From assembly GCF_022808855.1 (NCBI RefSeq), contig NZ_JAKZLF010000001.1, positions 182,587-246,586 on the forward strand: a stretch of 64,000 nt of DNA, in the 5' to 3' direction. The notes beneath the pieces are model-generated. The model was not told the origin of the DNA. It made no database searches and saw only the letters and a list, made by a program, of their open reading frames with translations. Shown one piece after another: positions 39,645-49,401 of this stretch (the first letter of the stretch is position 1; each line of letters opens with the position of its first letter). The translations under genes and the position numbers were made by a program. The stretch is from Anaeromyxobacter soli (GTDB lineage: Bacteria > Myxococcota > Myxococcia > Myxococcales > Anaeromyxobacteraceae).

Positions 39645-42600
39645 CTACGGCAGCTCGCTCCCCGCCGAGAGCGCCGCCGCGGCCGCCCGCCGCGTGAGCT
39701 GGAGCCCCGCCGCGGTGGGCACGAACCCGGCCGCCTGGAGATACCCCGCGAGCGGGTGCGCCGCCGCGGGACCGCCGTCGATCTCCACGACGAGCGCCGC
39801 CTCGGCCTTGCCGTGCAGGGCGCGGACGAGCTCGGTGAGCGCCGCCGCGATGGCGGCGCCCGCGTGCGAGCGCTCCGGCTCGAACTCCGGGAGCCACGCG
39901 AAGAGCTGACGGGCGCCGCGCGCCACGTAGGCCGCGAGCTCGCCGTCCACGAGCACCACGTACGCGCCGACCGCGCGCGCGGGCCGCTTCCCCTCCGGGG
40001 CGCCCTGCACCGCGGGCCAGTCGAGCAGCGCGCCGTACGGGTTCGCGGGGTCCGTCGCGGCGAGCGTCACGACCTCCGGCGTCTCCGCGGGCTCGCGCAG
40101 GGAGCGCAGCAGGTCGAGCACGCCCGGCTGGGCGAACTGCATCGCGCCCACGCCGCCGACGAAGTAGCCGCGCCGGATCCGGCCGCTCTCCTCGAGGTGG
40201 CGGAGCACGTCGTAGACCGCGCTGAACCCGCCGGGCAAGGACTCCGCCGCGGCGGCGCCGCGGGTGACGAGGCCGTAGCGGACGAGGAGCTGCTGCGCCG
40301 TCGCCGCGCTCCACTCGGTCGCGGTCGGGATCCCGCCCGCGAGCTCCCGGCGCGCGGCGACGAGCGTCCAGCGCCCTCCGGCGGCGGGCGGTGCGGCCCG
40401 GCGCGACCGGAACGCGGCCGGAGCGCGCGCGACGACCCGGCCGCGCTCGCGGCGGGCGGCGGCGGGCTCGGCGTAGGCGCGGAGCACCTGGAACGTGTCG
40501 TTCGTGACGAGCCCGCGCCAGACGAGATCCCAGAGCGCGTCCACCGTCTGCTGCTCGTACCCGCCGCCCGCGGCGGCGTGCAGCTCGGCGAAGAACGAGG
40601 CGCCGCGCCGGGCCAGGTGCTCGAGGATCCGCGCGCCGCGCTCGCCCTGGGGCGCCTCCGCCGCCGGGCGGGTCGTGGGCAGGAGCCGGGGGAACGCGTC
40701 CGCGAGGTAGAGCGCGATGCGTCCGTCGTGCTCGCCGATGGGCTCGAGCCCCACCCAGAGCACCTCCCCCGCCGCGGCGAGCGCGTCGACGTCTCCGCGC
40801 AGGTACCCGTCCACCCGCGCCGGCAGGATCTCCGTCTCGAGGAGCGAGGCGGGGAGCGGCGCGCCCTGGAGCTTCTCGACCGCGTCGAGCACGGCGTCGA
40901 GGCCGCGGCCCTTGCGCGGGATGCCGTGCCAGCCGAGCAGCATGCGCGCGAACGCCCGCGGCTCGACCGGCTCGATCTCCTCGCGCAGCCGCGCGAGCGA
41001 GCGGCGGCGGAGGCCGCGCAGGACCTCCGGGTCGCACCACTCGCGCTCCGCGCCGTGCGGGCGGAACGCCCCCTCGAGGAGCCGGCCGCGCTCGAGGAGC
41101 CGCCGGAGCGCGCCCTCCGCCGTGGGGCGCGGGATCCCGAAGCGCGCGGCGAGCTCGCCGGTCGTAAACGGCGCGTGGCGGCGCGCGTGGCGCGCGGCGA
41201 GGCCCTCGAGCGCGTCGGCCACCGGCCCGAGCAGCGCCTCGGGCACGCCGGGCGGGAGTGGCACGCCGAGGGCGTCGCGGTAGCGCGCGGCGTCCTCCAC
41301 GGCCACGAGCCGCTCCTCCCCTGCGATCCGGAGCGGGATCGCCCGCCGCTCCGCCACGAGCCGCTCGGCGCCGGCGGCCACCTCGGGGGTCGCCGACCGC
41401 CGGGCGATCTCCTCACGGGAGAGATCGCCGAGGCGGAGCAGGAGATCCGCCACGCCGTCCACGCTCCGCGCGCGCGCGGCCGGCGCGAGGTGCTGGAGCT
41501 GCGCCTCCAGGGCGACGAGCGCGTCCGCGTCGAGGAGCTCGCGCAGCTCGGCCTCGCCGAGCAGCTCACGGAGCTGGGCCTGGTCGATGGTGAGCGCCTG
41601 GGCGCGGCGCTCGGCGAGCGGCGCGTCGCCGTCGTAGATGAAGCTCGCCACGAACCCGAAGAGCAGCGAGGCCGCGAACGGCGACGGGACGCGCGTGTCG
41701 GCGGTGACGACGCGGACGCGCCGCGCGCGGACGTCGCGCAGGACCTCCTCGAGCGCGGGCAGATCGAACACGTCGCGCAGGCACTCGCGGTACGCCTCGA
41801 GCAGCAGCGGGAAGGCCCCGTAGCGGGACGCCACGGCGAGGAGGTCCGCGGCGCGCTTGCGCTGCTGCCAGAGCGGGGCGCGCTGGCCGGGGCGGCGCTT
41901 CGGCAGGAGCAGGGCGCGGCCGGCGGCCTCGCGGAACTTGGCCGCGAAGAGCGCGGTCGCGCCGAGCTGGCCGACGACGAGGTCCTCCACCTCCTCCGGG
42001 TCCGGCAGCAGGAACGACACGTCGGGCGGCTCGTCGGACCCCGGCACCCGCACCGCGAAGCCGTCGTTCGTCCAGAGCGTCTCGACGTCCGCGCCGAGGC
42101 GCTCGCGCGCGCGGACCGTCGCCGCCATCGCCCACGGCGCGAGGACCGGGCTGCCGAGCGGCGCGAGCAGGCACACGCGCCAGTCGCCCAGCTCGTCGCG
42201 GCAGCGCTCGACGAGGAGGGTTCGGTCGTCCGGGACCGCGCCGGTCGCCTGGGCCTGGTCGTCGAGGAAGCGGAGGAGGTTGTCGGCGGCGCGCGCGTCG
42301 AGATCGTGGACGCGCACGAGCCGCGCGCGCGCGGCCTCGCGGGGCGTCTCGCGCAGGGCGCGGACGAGCCGGCCGATGCGGCGGCCGAGCTCGAGCGGCC
42401 GCCCCGCCGAGTCGCCGTGCCAGAAGGGCATCTTCCCAGGCTCGCCCGGCGCGGGCGAGACGAGCACGCGGTCGTGGGTGATCTCCTCGATGCGCCAGGT
42501 CGAGGCGCCGAGGAGGAACGTCTCCCCCACGCGCGACTCGAACACCATCTCCTCGTCCAGCTCGCCGACGCGGGTGTGGCCCTGCTTCCCGCCCGCCAGG

Positions 42601-44291
42601 TAGACGCCGTAGAGGCCGCGGTCCGGGATGGTCCCGCCGTTCACGACCGCGACGCGGCGCGCCCCCTCGCGCGCTCGCAGCTTGCCGCGCACGCGATCCC
42701 AGGTGACGCGCGGGCGCAGCTCCGCGAACTCCTCCGAGGGGTAGCGGCCGGAGAGCATGTCCAGCACGCCCTCGTAGACCGAGCGCGACAGCTCGGCGAA
42801 CGGGGCGGCCCGTCGGACGGCGTCGTAGAGCGCGTCGACCTCCCAGTCGTCGAGCGACACCATCGCGACGATCTGCTGGGCGAGGACGTCGAGGGGGTTC
42901 CGCGGGTAGCGGGTCGCCTCCACCTCGCCCGCGTGCATCGCCTCGGTGAGGCCGGCGCAGGCGAGCAGGTCGGCCCGGTACTTCGGGAAGATGACGCCGC
43001 GGCTCGGCTCGTCGATGCGGTGGCCCGCGCGGCCGATGCGCTGCATCCCGCTCGCGACCGAGGGCGGCGCCTCGATCTGCACCACGAGGTCGACGGCGCC
43101 CATGTCGATGCCGAGCTCGAGCGAGCTCGTCGCGACGAGCCCCCGGAGGCGGCCCGCCTTGAGCGCGTCCTCGATCGCCACCCGCTGCGGGCGCGCGATC
43201 GAGCCGTGGTGAGCCTGCACGAGCAGCTCGCCCGCGAGCTCGTTCAGCGCCGCCGCGAGCCGCTCCGCGATGCGCCGGCTGTTCACGAAGACGAGGGTCG
43301 TCCGGTGGGCGCGCACGAGCTCGAGCAGGCGCGGGTGGATGGCGGTCCAGATCGAGGCCCGCACCGGCGCCTGGCTCGCGTCGCCGCTCGCGAGCTCGAG
43401 CGCCTCGCCGATGCGCGACATGTCCTCGACCGGGACCTCGACGCGGAGCTCGAGCGCCTTGCGCGCGCCGGCGTCCACGAGGGTGACCGGCCTGTGACGG
43501 AGCGCGCCCCCGGCGCGGAACTCGGCCATCGCCGAGGCGCCCGGGCTCGCAGGGGAGGCGGCGCCCTCCCCCGCGCCGCGGCGCCCGCGGGGCCGCGCGG
43601 GCGGCGGGGCCGGGACGGGCTCGGCGCCCCCGAGGAAGCGCGCCACCTCCTCGAGCGGCCGCTGCGTCGCGGAGAGGCCGATGCGCTGGAGGGGGCGCCC
43701 CGCGAGCGCCTCGAGCCGCTCGAGCGACAGCGCGAGGTGCGCGCCGCGCTTGGTCGGGACGAGCGCGTGGATCTCGTCCACGATGACCGTCTCGACCGAG
43801 CGCAGCACCTCTCGCGCGTTCGAGGTGAGCACGAGGTAGAGCGACTCGGGCGTGGTGATGAGGACGTCGGCGGGGACGCGCGCGAACCGGGCGCGCTCCG
43901 CCGCGGGCGTGTCTCCGCTCCGCACCGCCACCGCCGGGAGGCGGTAGGCGTCGCCGCGCCCCGCGGCGACCTGGGCGATGCCCGCGAGCGGCGCGCGCAG
44001 GTTCCGCTCGACGTCCACGGCGAGCGCCTTCAGCGGGGAGACGTAGACCACCCGGAGCCGCTCCTTCCTGGGCGGCTCCGGCGCGAACATCAGGCGGTCC
44101 AGACAGGAGAGGAACGCCGCGAGGGTCTTGCCGCTCCCGGTGGGCGCGAGGAGCAGGGTGCTCTCGCCGCGCCGGATGGCCGGCCAGGCGAGCGCCTGCG
44201 CCGGCGTGGGCGCCTCGAACGCCCGCGAGAACCAGTCGCGGACGGCGGGCTGGAAGAGCTCGAGCGCGGCCGCGCGGGCCTTCGCGTCCAT
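39645..44291 (-). CDS. lhr: Lhr-type ATP-dependent DNA helicase
   Basis: 1548 residues, the full-length large Lhr form. Walker A is APTGSGKT (residues 49-56), Walker B VDEIH near 168-174, and motif VI is found in the second RecA domain as RIGRAGHRID. Winged-helix and Lhr-core domains follow, ending near residue 860, then a long C-terminal part with further WH-like regions (GFVASFIYDGDAPLAERRAQ at about 895). Lhr enzymes unwind DNA and RNA:DNA and support repair after damage. A Nei glycosylase gene follows directly, supporting a repair role. ATG at 44291 is the first with homology. Confidence 0.94.
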   Translation of the reverse strand: MDAKARAAALELFQPAVRDWFSRAFEAPTPAQALAWPAIRRGESTLLLAPTGSGKTLAAFLSCLDRLMFAPEPPRKERLRVVYVSPLKALAVDVERNLRAPLAGIAQVAAGRGDAYRLPAVAVRSGDTPAAERARFARVPADVLITTPESLYLVLTSNAREVLRSVETVIVDEIHALVPTKRGAHLALSLERLEALAGRPLQRIGLSATQRPLEEVARFLGGAEPVPAPPPARPRGRRGAGEGAASPASPGASAMAEFRAGGALRHRPVTLVDAGARKALELRVEVPVEDMSRIGEALELASGDASQAPVRASIWTAIHPRLLELVRAHRTTLVFVNSRRIAERLAAALNELAGELLVQAHHGSIARPQRVAIEDALKAGRLRGLVATSSLELGIDMGAVDLVVQIEAPPSVASGMQRIGRAGHRIDEPSRGVIFPKYRADLLACAGLTEAMHAGEVEATRYPRNPLDVLAQQIVAMVSLDDWEVDALYDAVRRAAPFAELSRSVYEGVLDMLSGRYPSEEFAELRPRVTWDRVRGKLRAREGARRVAVVNGGTIPDRGLYGVYLAGGKQGHTRVGELDEEMVFESRVGETFLLGASTWRIEEITHDRVLVSPAPGEPGKMPFWHGDSAGRPLELGRRIGRLVRALRETPREAARARLVRVHDLDARAADNLLRFLDDQAQATGAVPDDRTLLVERCRDELGDWRVCLLAPLGSPVLAPWAMAATVRARERLGADVETLWTNDGFAVRVPGSDEPPDVSFLLPDPEEVEDLVVGQLGATALFAAKFREAAGRALLLPKRRPGQRAPLWQQRKRAADLLAVASRYGAFPLLLEAYRECLRDVFDLPALEEVLRDVRARRVRVVTADTRVPSPFAASLLFGFVASFIYDGDAPLAERRAQALTIDQAQLRELLGEAELRELLDADALVALEAQLQHLAPAARARSVDGVADLLLRLGDLSREEIARRSATPEVAAGAERLVAERRAIPLRIAGEERLVAVEDAARYRDALGVPLPPGVPEALLGPVADALEGLAARHARRHAPFTTGELAARFGIPRPTAEGALRRLLERGRLLEGAFRPHGAEREWCDPEVLRGLRRRSLARLREEIEPVEPRAFARMLLGWHGIPRKGRGLDAVLDAVEKLQGAPLPASLLETEILPARVDGYLRGDVDALAAAGEVLWVGLEPIGEHDGRIALYLADAFPRLLPTTRPAAEAPQGERGARILEHLARRGASFFAELHAAAGGGYEQQTVDALWDLVWRGLVTNDTFQVLRAYAEPAAARRERGRVVARAPAAFRSRRAAPPAAGGRWTLVAARRELAGGIPTATEWSAATAQQLLVRYGLVTRGAAAAESLPGGFSAVYDVLRHLEESGRIRRGYFVGGVGAMQFAQPGVLDLLRSLREPAETPEVVTLAATDPANPYGALLDWPAVQGAPEGKRPARAVGAYVVLVDGELAAYVARGARQLFAWLPEFEPERSHAGAAIAAALTELVRALHGKAEAALVVEIDGGPAAAHPLAGYLQAAGFVPTAAGLQLTRRAAAAALSAGSELP

Positions 44292-44305
44292 CCGCCAGGT
44301 TTAAC

Positions 44306-44509
44306 TCACGCGGCGCGCCGCTGCGCGGGCGGCTGCAGGACGACGCCCTCGGCGCGCGCCGCGTCGGCGAGGCGCGAGAGGGCCTCCTCGCACGCGCCGC
44401 AGTCGGAGCCGGCGCCCGTCGCCGCGACGACCTCCTCGACCGTCCGGCCGCAGCGCACCGCCGCTCGCAGGTCCCCGTCCGACACGTCCCGGCACATGCA
44501 GATCTTCAT
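44306..44509 (-). CDS. bfd: Bacterioferritin-associated ferredoxin-like protein
   Basis: 67 residues with a BFD [2Fe-2S] domain: MKICMCRDVSD provides the C-x-C pair and GSDCGACEEAL the CxxC pair. In E. coli and Pseudomonas, Bfd reduces ferritin iron to release it. Here the C-terminal tail VVLQPPAQRRAA is extra. The ATG overlaps the stop of the half-Fur gene (ATGA), so the two are translationally coupled, both linked to iron. Confidence 0.85.
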   Translation of the reverse strand: MKICMCRDVSDGDLRAAVRCGRTVEEVVAATGAGSDCGACEEALSRLADAARAEGVVLQPPAQRRAA

Positions 44510-44727
44510 GCCCGCACCCGCGACGCCCGGCAGAGCCAGCAGCGCCCGTACACGGTGAGCGAATGAGCCTCCACGAGCACGCCGCGCGCGGCGGCGCGAG
44601 CCCGCACGCCGTCGAGCAGGCCCGCCGCGTCGAGCGGCGTGACGCCGCCGCAGCGGGTGCAGACCAGGCGATCGCGACCGGCGAAGGGAGGAACGGAGGG
44701 CGAGGGAGCTTCGGGACCTGGGTTCAC
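44506..44727 (-). CDS. Fur-like C-terminal domain protein lacking the DNA-binding half
   Basis: About 73 residues. It matches only the second half of Fur: DRLVCTRCGGVTPLD, then AHSLTVYGRCWLC, which keeps the CxxC of the structural zinc site and the H...YG.C pattern. The N-terminal winged helix of Fur is absent: upstream residues are Pro/Gly-rich. The GTG at 44727 places the FNR-like box (44812-44825) in the promoter; the frame is open up to 44850, which would put the box inside the gene. It may bind metal, act as partner of full Fur, or be a decayed remnant. Coupled to bfd. Confidence 0.6.
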   Translation of the reverse strand: MNPGPEAPSPSVPPFAGRDRLVCTRCGGVTPLDAAGLLDGVRARAAARGVLVEAHSLTVYGRCWLCRASRVRA

Positions 44728-44811
44728 GCCACGCTCGGGAGGCTTGGGCCGAGGCACGATGCGACGACCCGTGAGACTCAATCTCAGTACCACGCCGTTC
44801 TCCGCCGCAAC

Positions 44812-44825
44812 GTGATCCGGATCAA
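44812..44825 (-). promoter_or_regulatory. FNR-like box before half-Fur/bfd
   Basis: On the minus strand TTGATCCGGATCAC matches the FNR consensus TTGAT-N4-ATCAA at nine of ten half-site positions. TGAGAT at 44786-44781 could be a -10, which would put the box about 44 bases upstream of the start site, near the usual activating position. Suggests oxygen-dependent control of the pair. Confidence 0.5.
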
Positions 44826-45025
44826 GGCTCGCCCCGAACGCGAAGTTCACGAATCCTGGGCAAAACGCGCGGGCGCCCCGTTCGGGGCCGCATTGCCACT
44901 GAGGGGTGAGCGGCGCGACAGCGCCTCAGCGCGCTCGACGCTCGGGGCCTCGATGCCCAGGCCCGCTGCCCCCCGCCGCCCCTGCTGGGATGCGCGCGGA
45001 CGCGGGCCGTCCTTACCCTGATCGC

Positions 45026-45046
45026 AACCGCCGGGACGGCGGTTTT
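45026..45046 (+). terminator. Terminator-like hairpin abutting a start codon
   Basis: AACCGCCG and CGGCGGTT (45026-45044) form a perfect eight-base-pair stem with a GGA loop followed by TT, giving TTTT in all (45043-45046). It resembles an intrinsic terminator but sits five bases before the ATG of the sensor kinase, where a ribosome binding site should be. It may be an attenuator, or transcription starts inside it. Confidence 0.45.
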
Positions 45047-45050
45047 CCTC

Positions 45051-47345
45051 ATGCCGAGGCGCCTCCTCTCACCCGCGCGGGCTGCGCTCCGCCATCACCT
45101 GACGCCCGCCGTCGTGCTGGCCCTGGGGCTCGCGGCCACGCTCGCCGCCTGGGCGCTCGCGCGATCGACGCTCCGGATGCAGTCGAGGGAGCGCTTCGTG
45201 GACGAGGTGGACCGGGCGAGCGCCGCGCTGAACGAGCGGATGGCCGCCTACGAGGCGATGCTGCGCGCGACGAGCGGCTTCCTCCGCGGCGTCGGCGCCG
45301 AGCCCTCCGCGCTCGCCTTCCATGACTTCGTCGCGACCCTCGACCTCCGCGATCGCTACCCGGGCATCCAGGGCATCGGCTGGAGCAAGCTCATCCGTCC
45401 CGACGAGCTCGCGAACCACGAGGCGGAGCAGCGCGCCGCCGGGCGCCCCGGCTACCGCGTCTGGCCGCCGGGGGCGCGCACGCTCTACTCGAGCATCGTC
45501 CTCCTCGAGCCGCTCGACTGGAGGAACCAGCGCGCCATCGGCTTCGACATGTTCTCCGAGCCCGTGCGGCGCGGCGCGATGGAGCGCGCCCGCGACACCG
45601 ACGATCCGGCGGCGACCGGGCGCGTCGAGCTCGTGCAGGAGACGGGACGCGAGCGGCAGGCGGGGTTCCTCGTGTACGTGCCCGTCTACGCCGGCGCGCC
45701 CGCGACGGTCGAGGAGCGCCGGGACCGCCTGCGAGGGTGGGTCTACGCGCCGTTCCGCGCCGGGGACCTCCTGCGCGCCGCCCTGGACGCGACCGCGATG
45801 CAGAAGTTCGGGCTGTCCGCCTACGACGGCACGGAGCTCCGGGCGGAGGCGCTCCTCTTCGAAGCGGGTGCGCGGGAAGACGAGACCCGCCTCGCCCTCG
45901 TCCGTCGCATCGACGTCGCGGGCCGCCCCTGGACGCTGCGCTTCGCGGCCGGCCGATCCTTCGAGAGCGCGACGGAGCGGCTGTTGCCCCTCGGCGTGGC
46001 CCTCGGCGGCCTCGCGCTCACGCTGCTGCTGTTCTGGGCGACGCGCGAGGAGGTGCGCGCGCGGACGCGGGCAGAGGCCTCGGCGCGCCGGGCGGTCTTC
46101 CTCGCGGAGGCGAGCAAGGTGCTCTCCTCCTCGCTCGACTACGCCGCCACCCTCCCCCGGGTGGCGACCCTCGCCGCCCAGCGCGTCGCGGAGCTGTGCA
46201 TCGTCTATCTCGAGCGGGGCGACCCGCGCTGGACCGTGGGCCACGCGACCCCCGAGGTCGCCTCGCGCGTGCGCGCCGCGGTCGAGGGGTCCGGCTTCGA
46301 GCGGGACGTCGAGATCGGCCCCGCCGCCGCGCTCCAGGGAGGCCATCCCCGCGCCCGGAGCGGCTTCGATCCCGGCCGGATCGCCCTCGCCGCCCGGGCG
46401 CCCGCGCTCGCCGGCGCGCTGCGCGAGGCGGGCGTGGGATCCTCGCTCACCGTCGCGCTCGCGTCGCGCGGCGAGCGGCTCGGCACCCTCACCTTGCTCG
46501 CCGGCGCGCGGCGCCGCTTCACCCGCGGCGACGTCCGGCTCGCGACCGACCTCGCCCGGCTGGTCGCGGCCGCGGTGGACACCTCCCGCCTCTACGCGGC
46601 GGCGCGCGCCGCCGTCCGCGAGCGCGACGAGTTCCTCTCGATCGCCTCGCACGAGCTGCGCACGCCGCTCACCTCGCTCGCGCTCCAGTCGGAGAGCCTG
46701 CGCGCCAAGGCGAGCCGGCTCCAGCTCGACGACGTCGCGCGGAAGGCCGAGGTGATCCGCCGCAACGTCGACCGGCTCGCGCGGCTGGTCGCGAGCCTCC
46801 TCGACCTGTCGCGCATCACCGCCGGGAGGCTCGAGCTCGAGCTCGAGCCGTTCGACCTCGCGGAGCTCGCGCGCGAGGTCGTCGCGCGCTTCGAGGACGA
46901 GGCCCGCCGCGCTGGCTGCACGCTCGAGCTCGTCGCGCCCGAGCCGGTGCCTGGCTCGTGGGACCGGCTGCGGCTCGACCAGGTGCTGACGAACCTCGTG
47001 TCGAACGCCATCAAGTACGGCCCGAACCAGCCGGTGGAGGTGCGCGTGGAGGGGGTCGGCGAGCGCGCCGTGCTGACGGTGCGCGATCGCGGCATCGGGA
47101 TCCCGCCCGAGGACCAGGCGCGGATCTTCGAGCGCTTCGAGCGCGCGGTGTCGAAGCGGAGCTACGGCGGCTTCGGGCTCGGCCTCTGGATCGTGCGCGA
47201 GATCGTGGAGTCGCTCGGGGGGACCGTGCGGGTGGAGAGCGCGCCCGGGAGCGGCGCCACCTTCACGGTCGAGCTCTCGCGCCGCGCGCAGGCCCCGGCG
47301 CGCACCCCGGCCACCGGGCTGAGCCCGGCCGCGCCCACCGCCTGA
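45051..47345 (+). CDS. CHASE-GAF sensor histidine kinase
   Basis: 764 residues. A first transmembrane helix (residues 20-40), a CHASE1-type periplasmic domain (about 75-290, with YPGIQGIGWSKLI and ALDWRN-like IVLLEPLDWRNQ), and a second helix (about 310-330) are followed by a GAF-like domain (about 350-520). The HisKA dimerisation box has SIASHELRTPL with the phosphoacceptor His534. HATPase: NLVSNAIKYG (N box), DRGIGIPPEDQ (G1) and GFGLGLWIVREI (G2). No receiver or response regulator is adjacent, so it is an orphan kinase; the CHASE1 signal is unknown. The ATG has no Shine-Dalgarno sequence because a hairpin occupies the site. Confidence 0.9.
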   Translation: MPRRLLSPARAALRHHLTPAVVLALGLAATLAAWALARSTLRMQSRERFVDEVDRASAALNERMAAYEAMLRATSGFLRGVGAEPSALAFHDFVATLDLRDRYPGIQGIGWSKLIRPDELANHEAEQRAAGRPGYRVWPPGARTLYSSIVLLEPLDWRNQRAIGFDMFSEPVRRGAMERARDTDDPAATGRVELVQETGRERQAGFLVYVPVYAGAPATVEERRDRLRGWVYAPFRAGDLLRAALDATAMQKFGLSAYDGTELRAEALLFEAGAREDETRLALVRRIDVAGRPWTLRFAAGRSFESATERLLPLGVALGGLALTLLLFWATREEVRARTRAEASARRAVFLAEASKVLSSSLDYAATLPRVATLAAQRVAELCIVYLERGDPRWTVGHATPEVASRVRAAVEGSGFERDVEIGPAAALQGGHPRARSGFDPGRIALAARAPALAGALREAGVGSSLTVALASRGERLGTLTLLAGARRRFTRGDVRLATDLARLVAAAVDTSRLYAAARAAVRERDEFLSIASHELRTPLTSLALQSESLRAKASRLQLDDVARKAEVIRRNVDRLARLVASLLDLSRITAGRLELELEPFDLAELAREVVARFEDEARRAGCTLELVAPEPVPGSWDRLRLDQVLTNLVSNAIKYGPNQPVEVRVEGVGERAVLTVRDRGIGIPPEDQARIFERFERAVSKRSYGGFGLGLWIVREIVESLGGTVRVESAPGSGATFTVELSRRAQAPARTPATGLSPAAPTA

Positions 47346-47417
47346 GCGGCAGGCGCGAGGCGCAGGCGAGACCGGCGGCGGCCGTGGCATGATGCGCCGT
47401 CCCGGAGGACCCCGCCG

Positions 47418-47801
47418 ATGCGCCGTCTCGCCCTCGCTCTCCTCGCCGCGCTCCTCGCCACGGCCTGCCGCTCCCCGGAGGAGAAGCTCGTCGATCGGCG
47501 CCGCGACCTGCGCGAGTCGCTCGATCGGCTCTACTCGGAGTACGTCGAGGGCAGCTCGGGCGCGGACCGGCGGGAGGAGAAGCCCGCGGGCAGCGTCGTC
47601 GGCCGCTTCGTGCAGGAGCTGGACCGCTCGCACTTCGAGCAGAGCTGCCTCGCGGTCGGCCGCGGCGAGCGGACCTTCCTGCTCTCCGAGCAGCTGGAGG
47701 CGTTCCTGAAGGACGCCGGGCACTCGCGCGACTGTCGCGAGGCGGCGCGGATCGACGCCGACGTCGCGGCGCTCGAGCGCGAGGGCCAGGCCCGCCCGTG
47801 A
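47418..47801 (+). CDS. Small lipoprotein
   Basis: 127 residues. Signal peptide with lipobox LLATAC, then a charged, helical, soluble domain ([45 protein letters not shown]) ending REGQARP. Two further Cys residues may form a disulfide. No known family. GGAGG lies a few bases before the ATG. The stop overlaps the following transporter start (GTGA), so they form an operon. Confidence 0.78.
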   Translation: MRRLALALLAALLATACRSPEEKLVDRRRDLRESLDRLYSEYVEGSSGADRREEKPAGSVVGRFVQELDRSHFEQSCLAVGRGERTFLLSEQLEAFLKDAGHSRDCREAARIDADVAALEREGQARP

Positions 47802-49171
47802 GCGGCCCTGCCCGAGAGGGGGCGCCCGGGCTCCTCGCCCGGCTCGGCCTCGACCGCCCCGAGCTCCGCGCGTGGGTCCTCTACGACGTCGCGAACTCCG
47901 CCGCGGTGACCTCCGTGCTCACGGCGATCCTGCCCATCTACTACGCGCGCGTCGCGGGCGCGGAGCTCCCGCCCACGGTCGCCACCCAGCGCTTCGCGCT
48001 CGCCACCACCGCGGGCCTCGCGGTCGTGGCCGTGCTCGCGCCAATCCTCGGCACCCTCGCCGACGTGGCGCCGGTGAAGAAGCGGCTGCTCGCCCTGTTC
48101 GCGCTCACCGGGGCGGCGGCCACCGCGGCGCTGTTCGCGGTCGGGCCGGGAGACTGGCTCCTCGCCTCGGCGCTCCTCGTCCTCCTGAACGTCGGCCTCA
48201 ACGGGAGCTTCGTGTTCTACGACGCGCTCCTCCCGCACGTGGCGCGCGAGGACGAGCTCCACCGCGTCTCCTCCGCCGGCTACGCCGCCGGCTACCTCGG
48301 CGGCGGCCTCCTCCTCGCGGCGCAGCTCGCCTGGATCGCGCGCCCGGGGCTCCTCGGCCTTTCTTCCGGCGGGACCCCCGCCCAGGCGACCCTCCCCACC
48401 CGGCTCGCGTTCGTGTCGGTCGCGATCTGGTGGATCGCCTTCACGATCCCGCTCCTGCGCCGCGTCCGCGAGCCCGCCGTGCGCGCGCCGGAGGGCGCCG
48501 CGCGGGAGGGGACGATCGCGCGCCTCGCCCGCACGGTCCGGCAGCTCCGCCGCCACCCCCAGGCCGCGCTGCTCCTCGCGGCGTTCCTCGTCTACAACGA
48601 CGGGATCGGCACGATCATCCGCATGGCGGCGATCTACGGGAGCGAGCTCGGCCTCTCCCGCGGGGCCCTCATCGGCGCGATCCTCCTCGTGCAGCTCGTC
48701 GGCGTCCCGTGCGCGTACCTGTTCGCCGGGCTCGCCGGCCGCGTCGGTGCCAAGCCCGCGATCCTCGCCGGGCTCGCCGTGTACACGGGCATCGCGGTGC
48801 TCGGGTACTTCACGCGCACCGCGGCGCACTTCTTCGCGCTCGCCGTGCTCGTCGGGCTCGTCCAGGGTGGGACGCAGGCGCTGTCGCGCTCGCTCTTCGC
48901 GAGCCTCGTGCCGCGCCACCTCTCGGGCGAGTTCTTCGGGTTCTTCGCGGTCTCCGAGAAGTTCGCCGGGATCTTCGGGCCCGCGGTGTTCGCCCTCGCC
49001 ATCGCGGTGACCGGGTCGAGCCGCGCCGCGGTGCTCTCCGTCATCGGCTTCTTCCTCGCGGGCGCGGCGCTGCTCCTCGGCGTGGACGTCGAGCGCGGAC
49101 GGCGCGAGGCGCGCGCCGCGGAGGCGCTGGCGGACACCGCCGTCGAGTCGTCTCCCGAGCGGCTCGCCTGA
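47798..49171 (+). CDS. MFS transporter, UMF1/Atg22-like
   Basis: 457 residues with 12 hydrophobic helices. N-terminal [20 protein letters not shown] is the UMF1 (vacuole effluxer Atg22-like) signature, with [15 protein letters not shown] as the MFS motif between TM2 and TM3 and [16 protein letters not shown] in TM7. The eukaryotic homologue exports amino acids from vacuoles; bacterial substrates are unknown. The start is a GTG at 47798 overlapping the lipoprotein stop. C-terminus acidic with Arg/Ala tail. Confidence 0.88.
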   Translation: MSGPAREGAPGLLARLGLDRPELRAWVLYDVANSAAVTSVLTAILPIYYARVAGAELPPTVATQRFALATTAGLAVVAVLAPILGTLADVAPVKKRLLALFALTGAAATAALFAVGPGDWLLASALLVLLNVGLNGSFVFYDALLPHVAREDELHRVSSAGYAAGYLGGGLLLAAQLAWIARPGLLGLSSGGTPAQATLPTRLAFVSVAIWWIAFTIPLLRRVREPAVRAPEGAAREGTIARLARTVRQLRRHPQAALLLAAFLVYNDGIGTIIRMAAIYGSELGLSRGALIGAILLVQLVGVPCAYLFAGLAGRVGAKPAILAGLAVYTGIAVLGYFTRTAAHFFALAVLVGLVQGGTQALSRSLFASLVPRHLSGEFFGFFAVSEKFAGIFGPAVFALAIAVTGSSRAAVLSVIGFFLAGAALLLGVDVERGRREARAAEALADTAVESSPERLA

Positions 49172-49401
49172 GGCCCGCGCAGGCCGGGCCACCCGCGCTC
49201 GCGCCCATTTGCCGAGGCATCTCGTCGGGTTCGCGCTGCCCGCGCCCGCGCCGCGGCCGCTCGCCCGGACGGCCGCGCCCCGCCGCCCCGTCCCGCCCGG
49301 GCCACGCGCCCGACGAACCTCACGCGGAGGTTCCCGGCGCGGCCTTTTTCGCGGAGAATCCCCCTCCCGCTTCCACCGACCGCCCCGACCGCGAGGAGCC
49401 C

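Noticed and set aside
38421..44558. A 2045-codon open frame on the plus strand
   Set aside because: It is fully antisense to the Lhr, Nei and cupin genes and reads as Arg/Glu/Ala-rich low complexity; it is a shadow from the high GC content.
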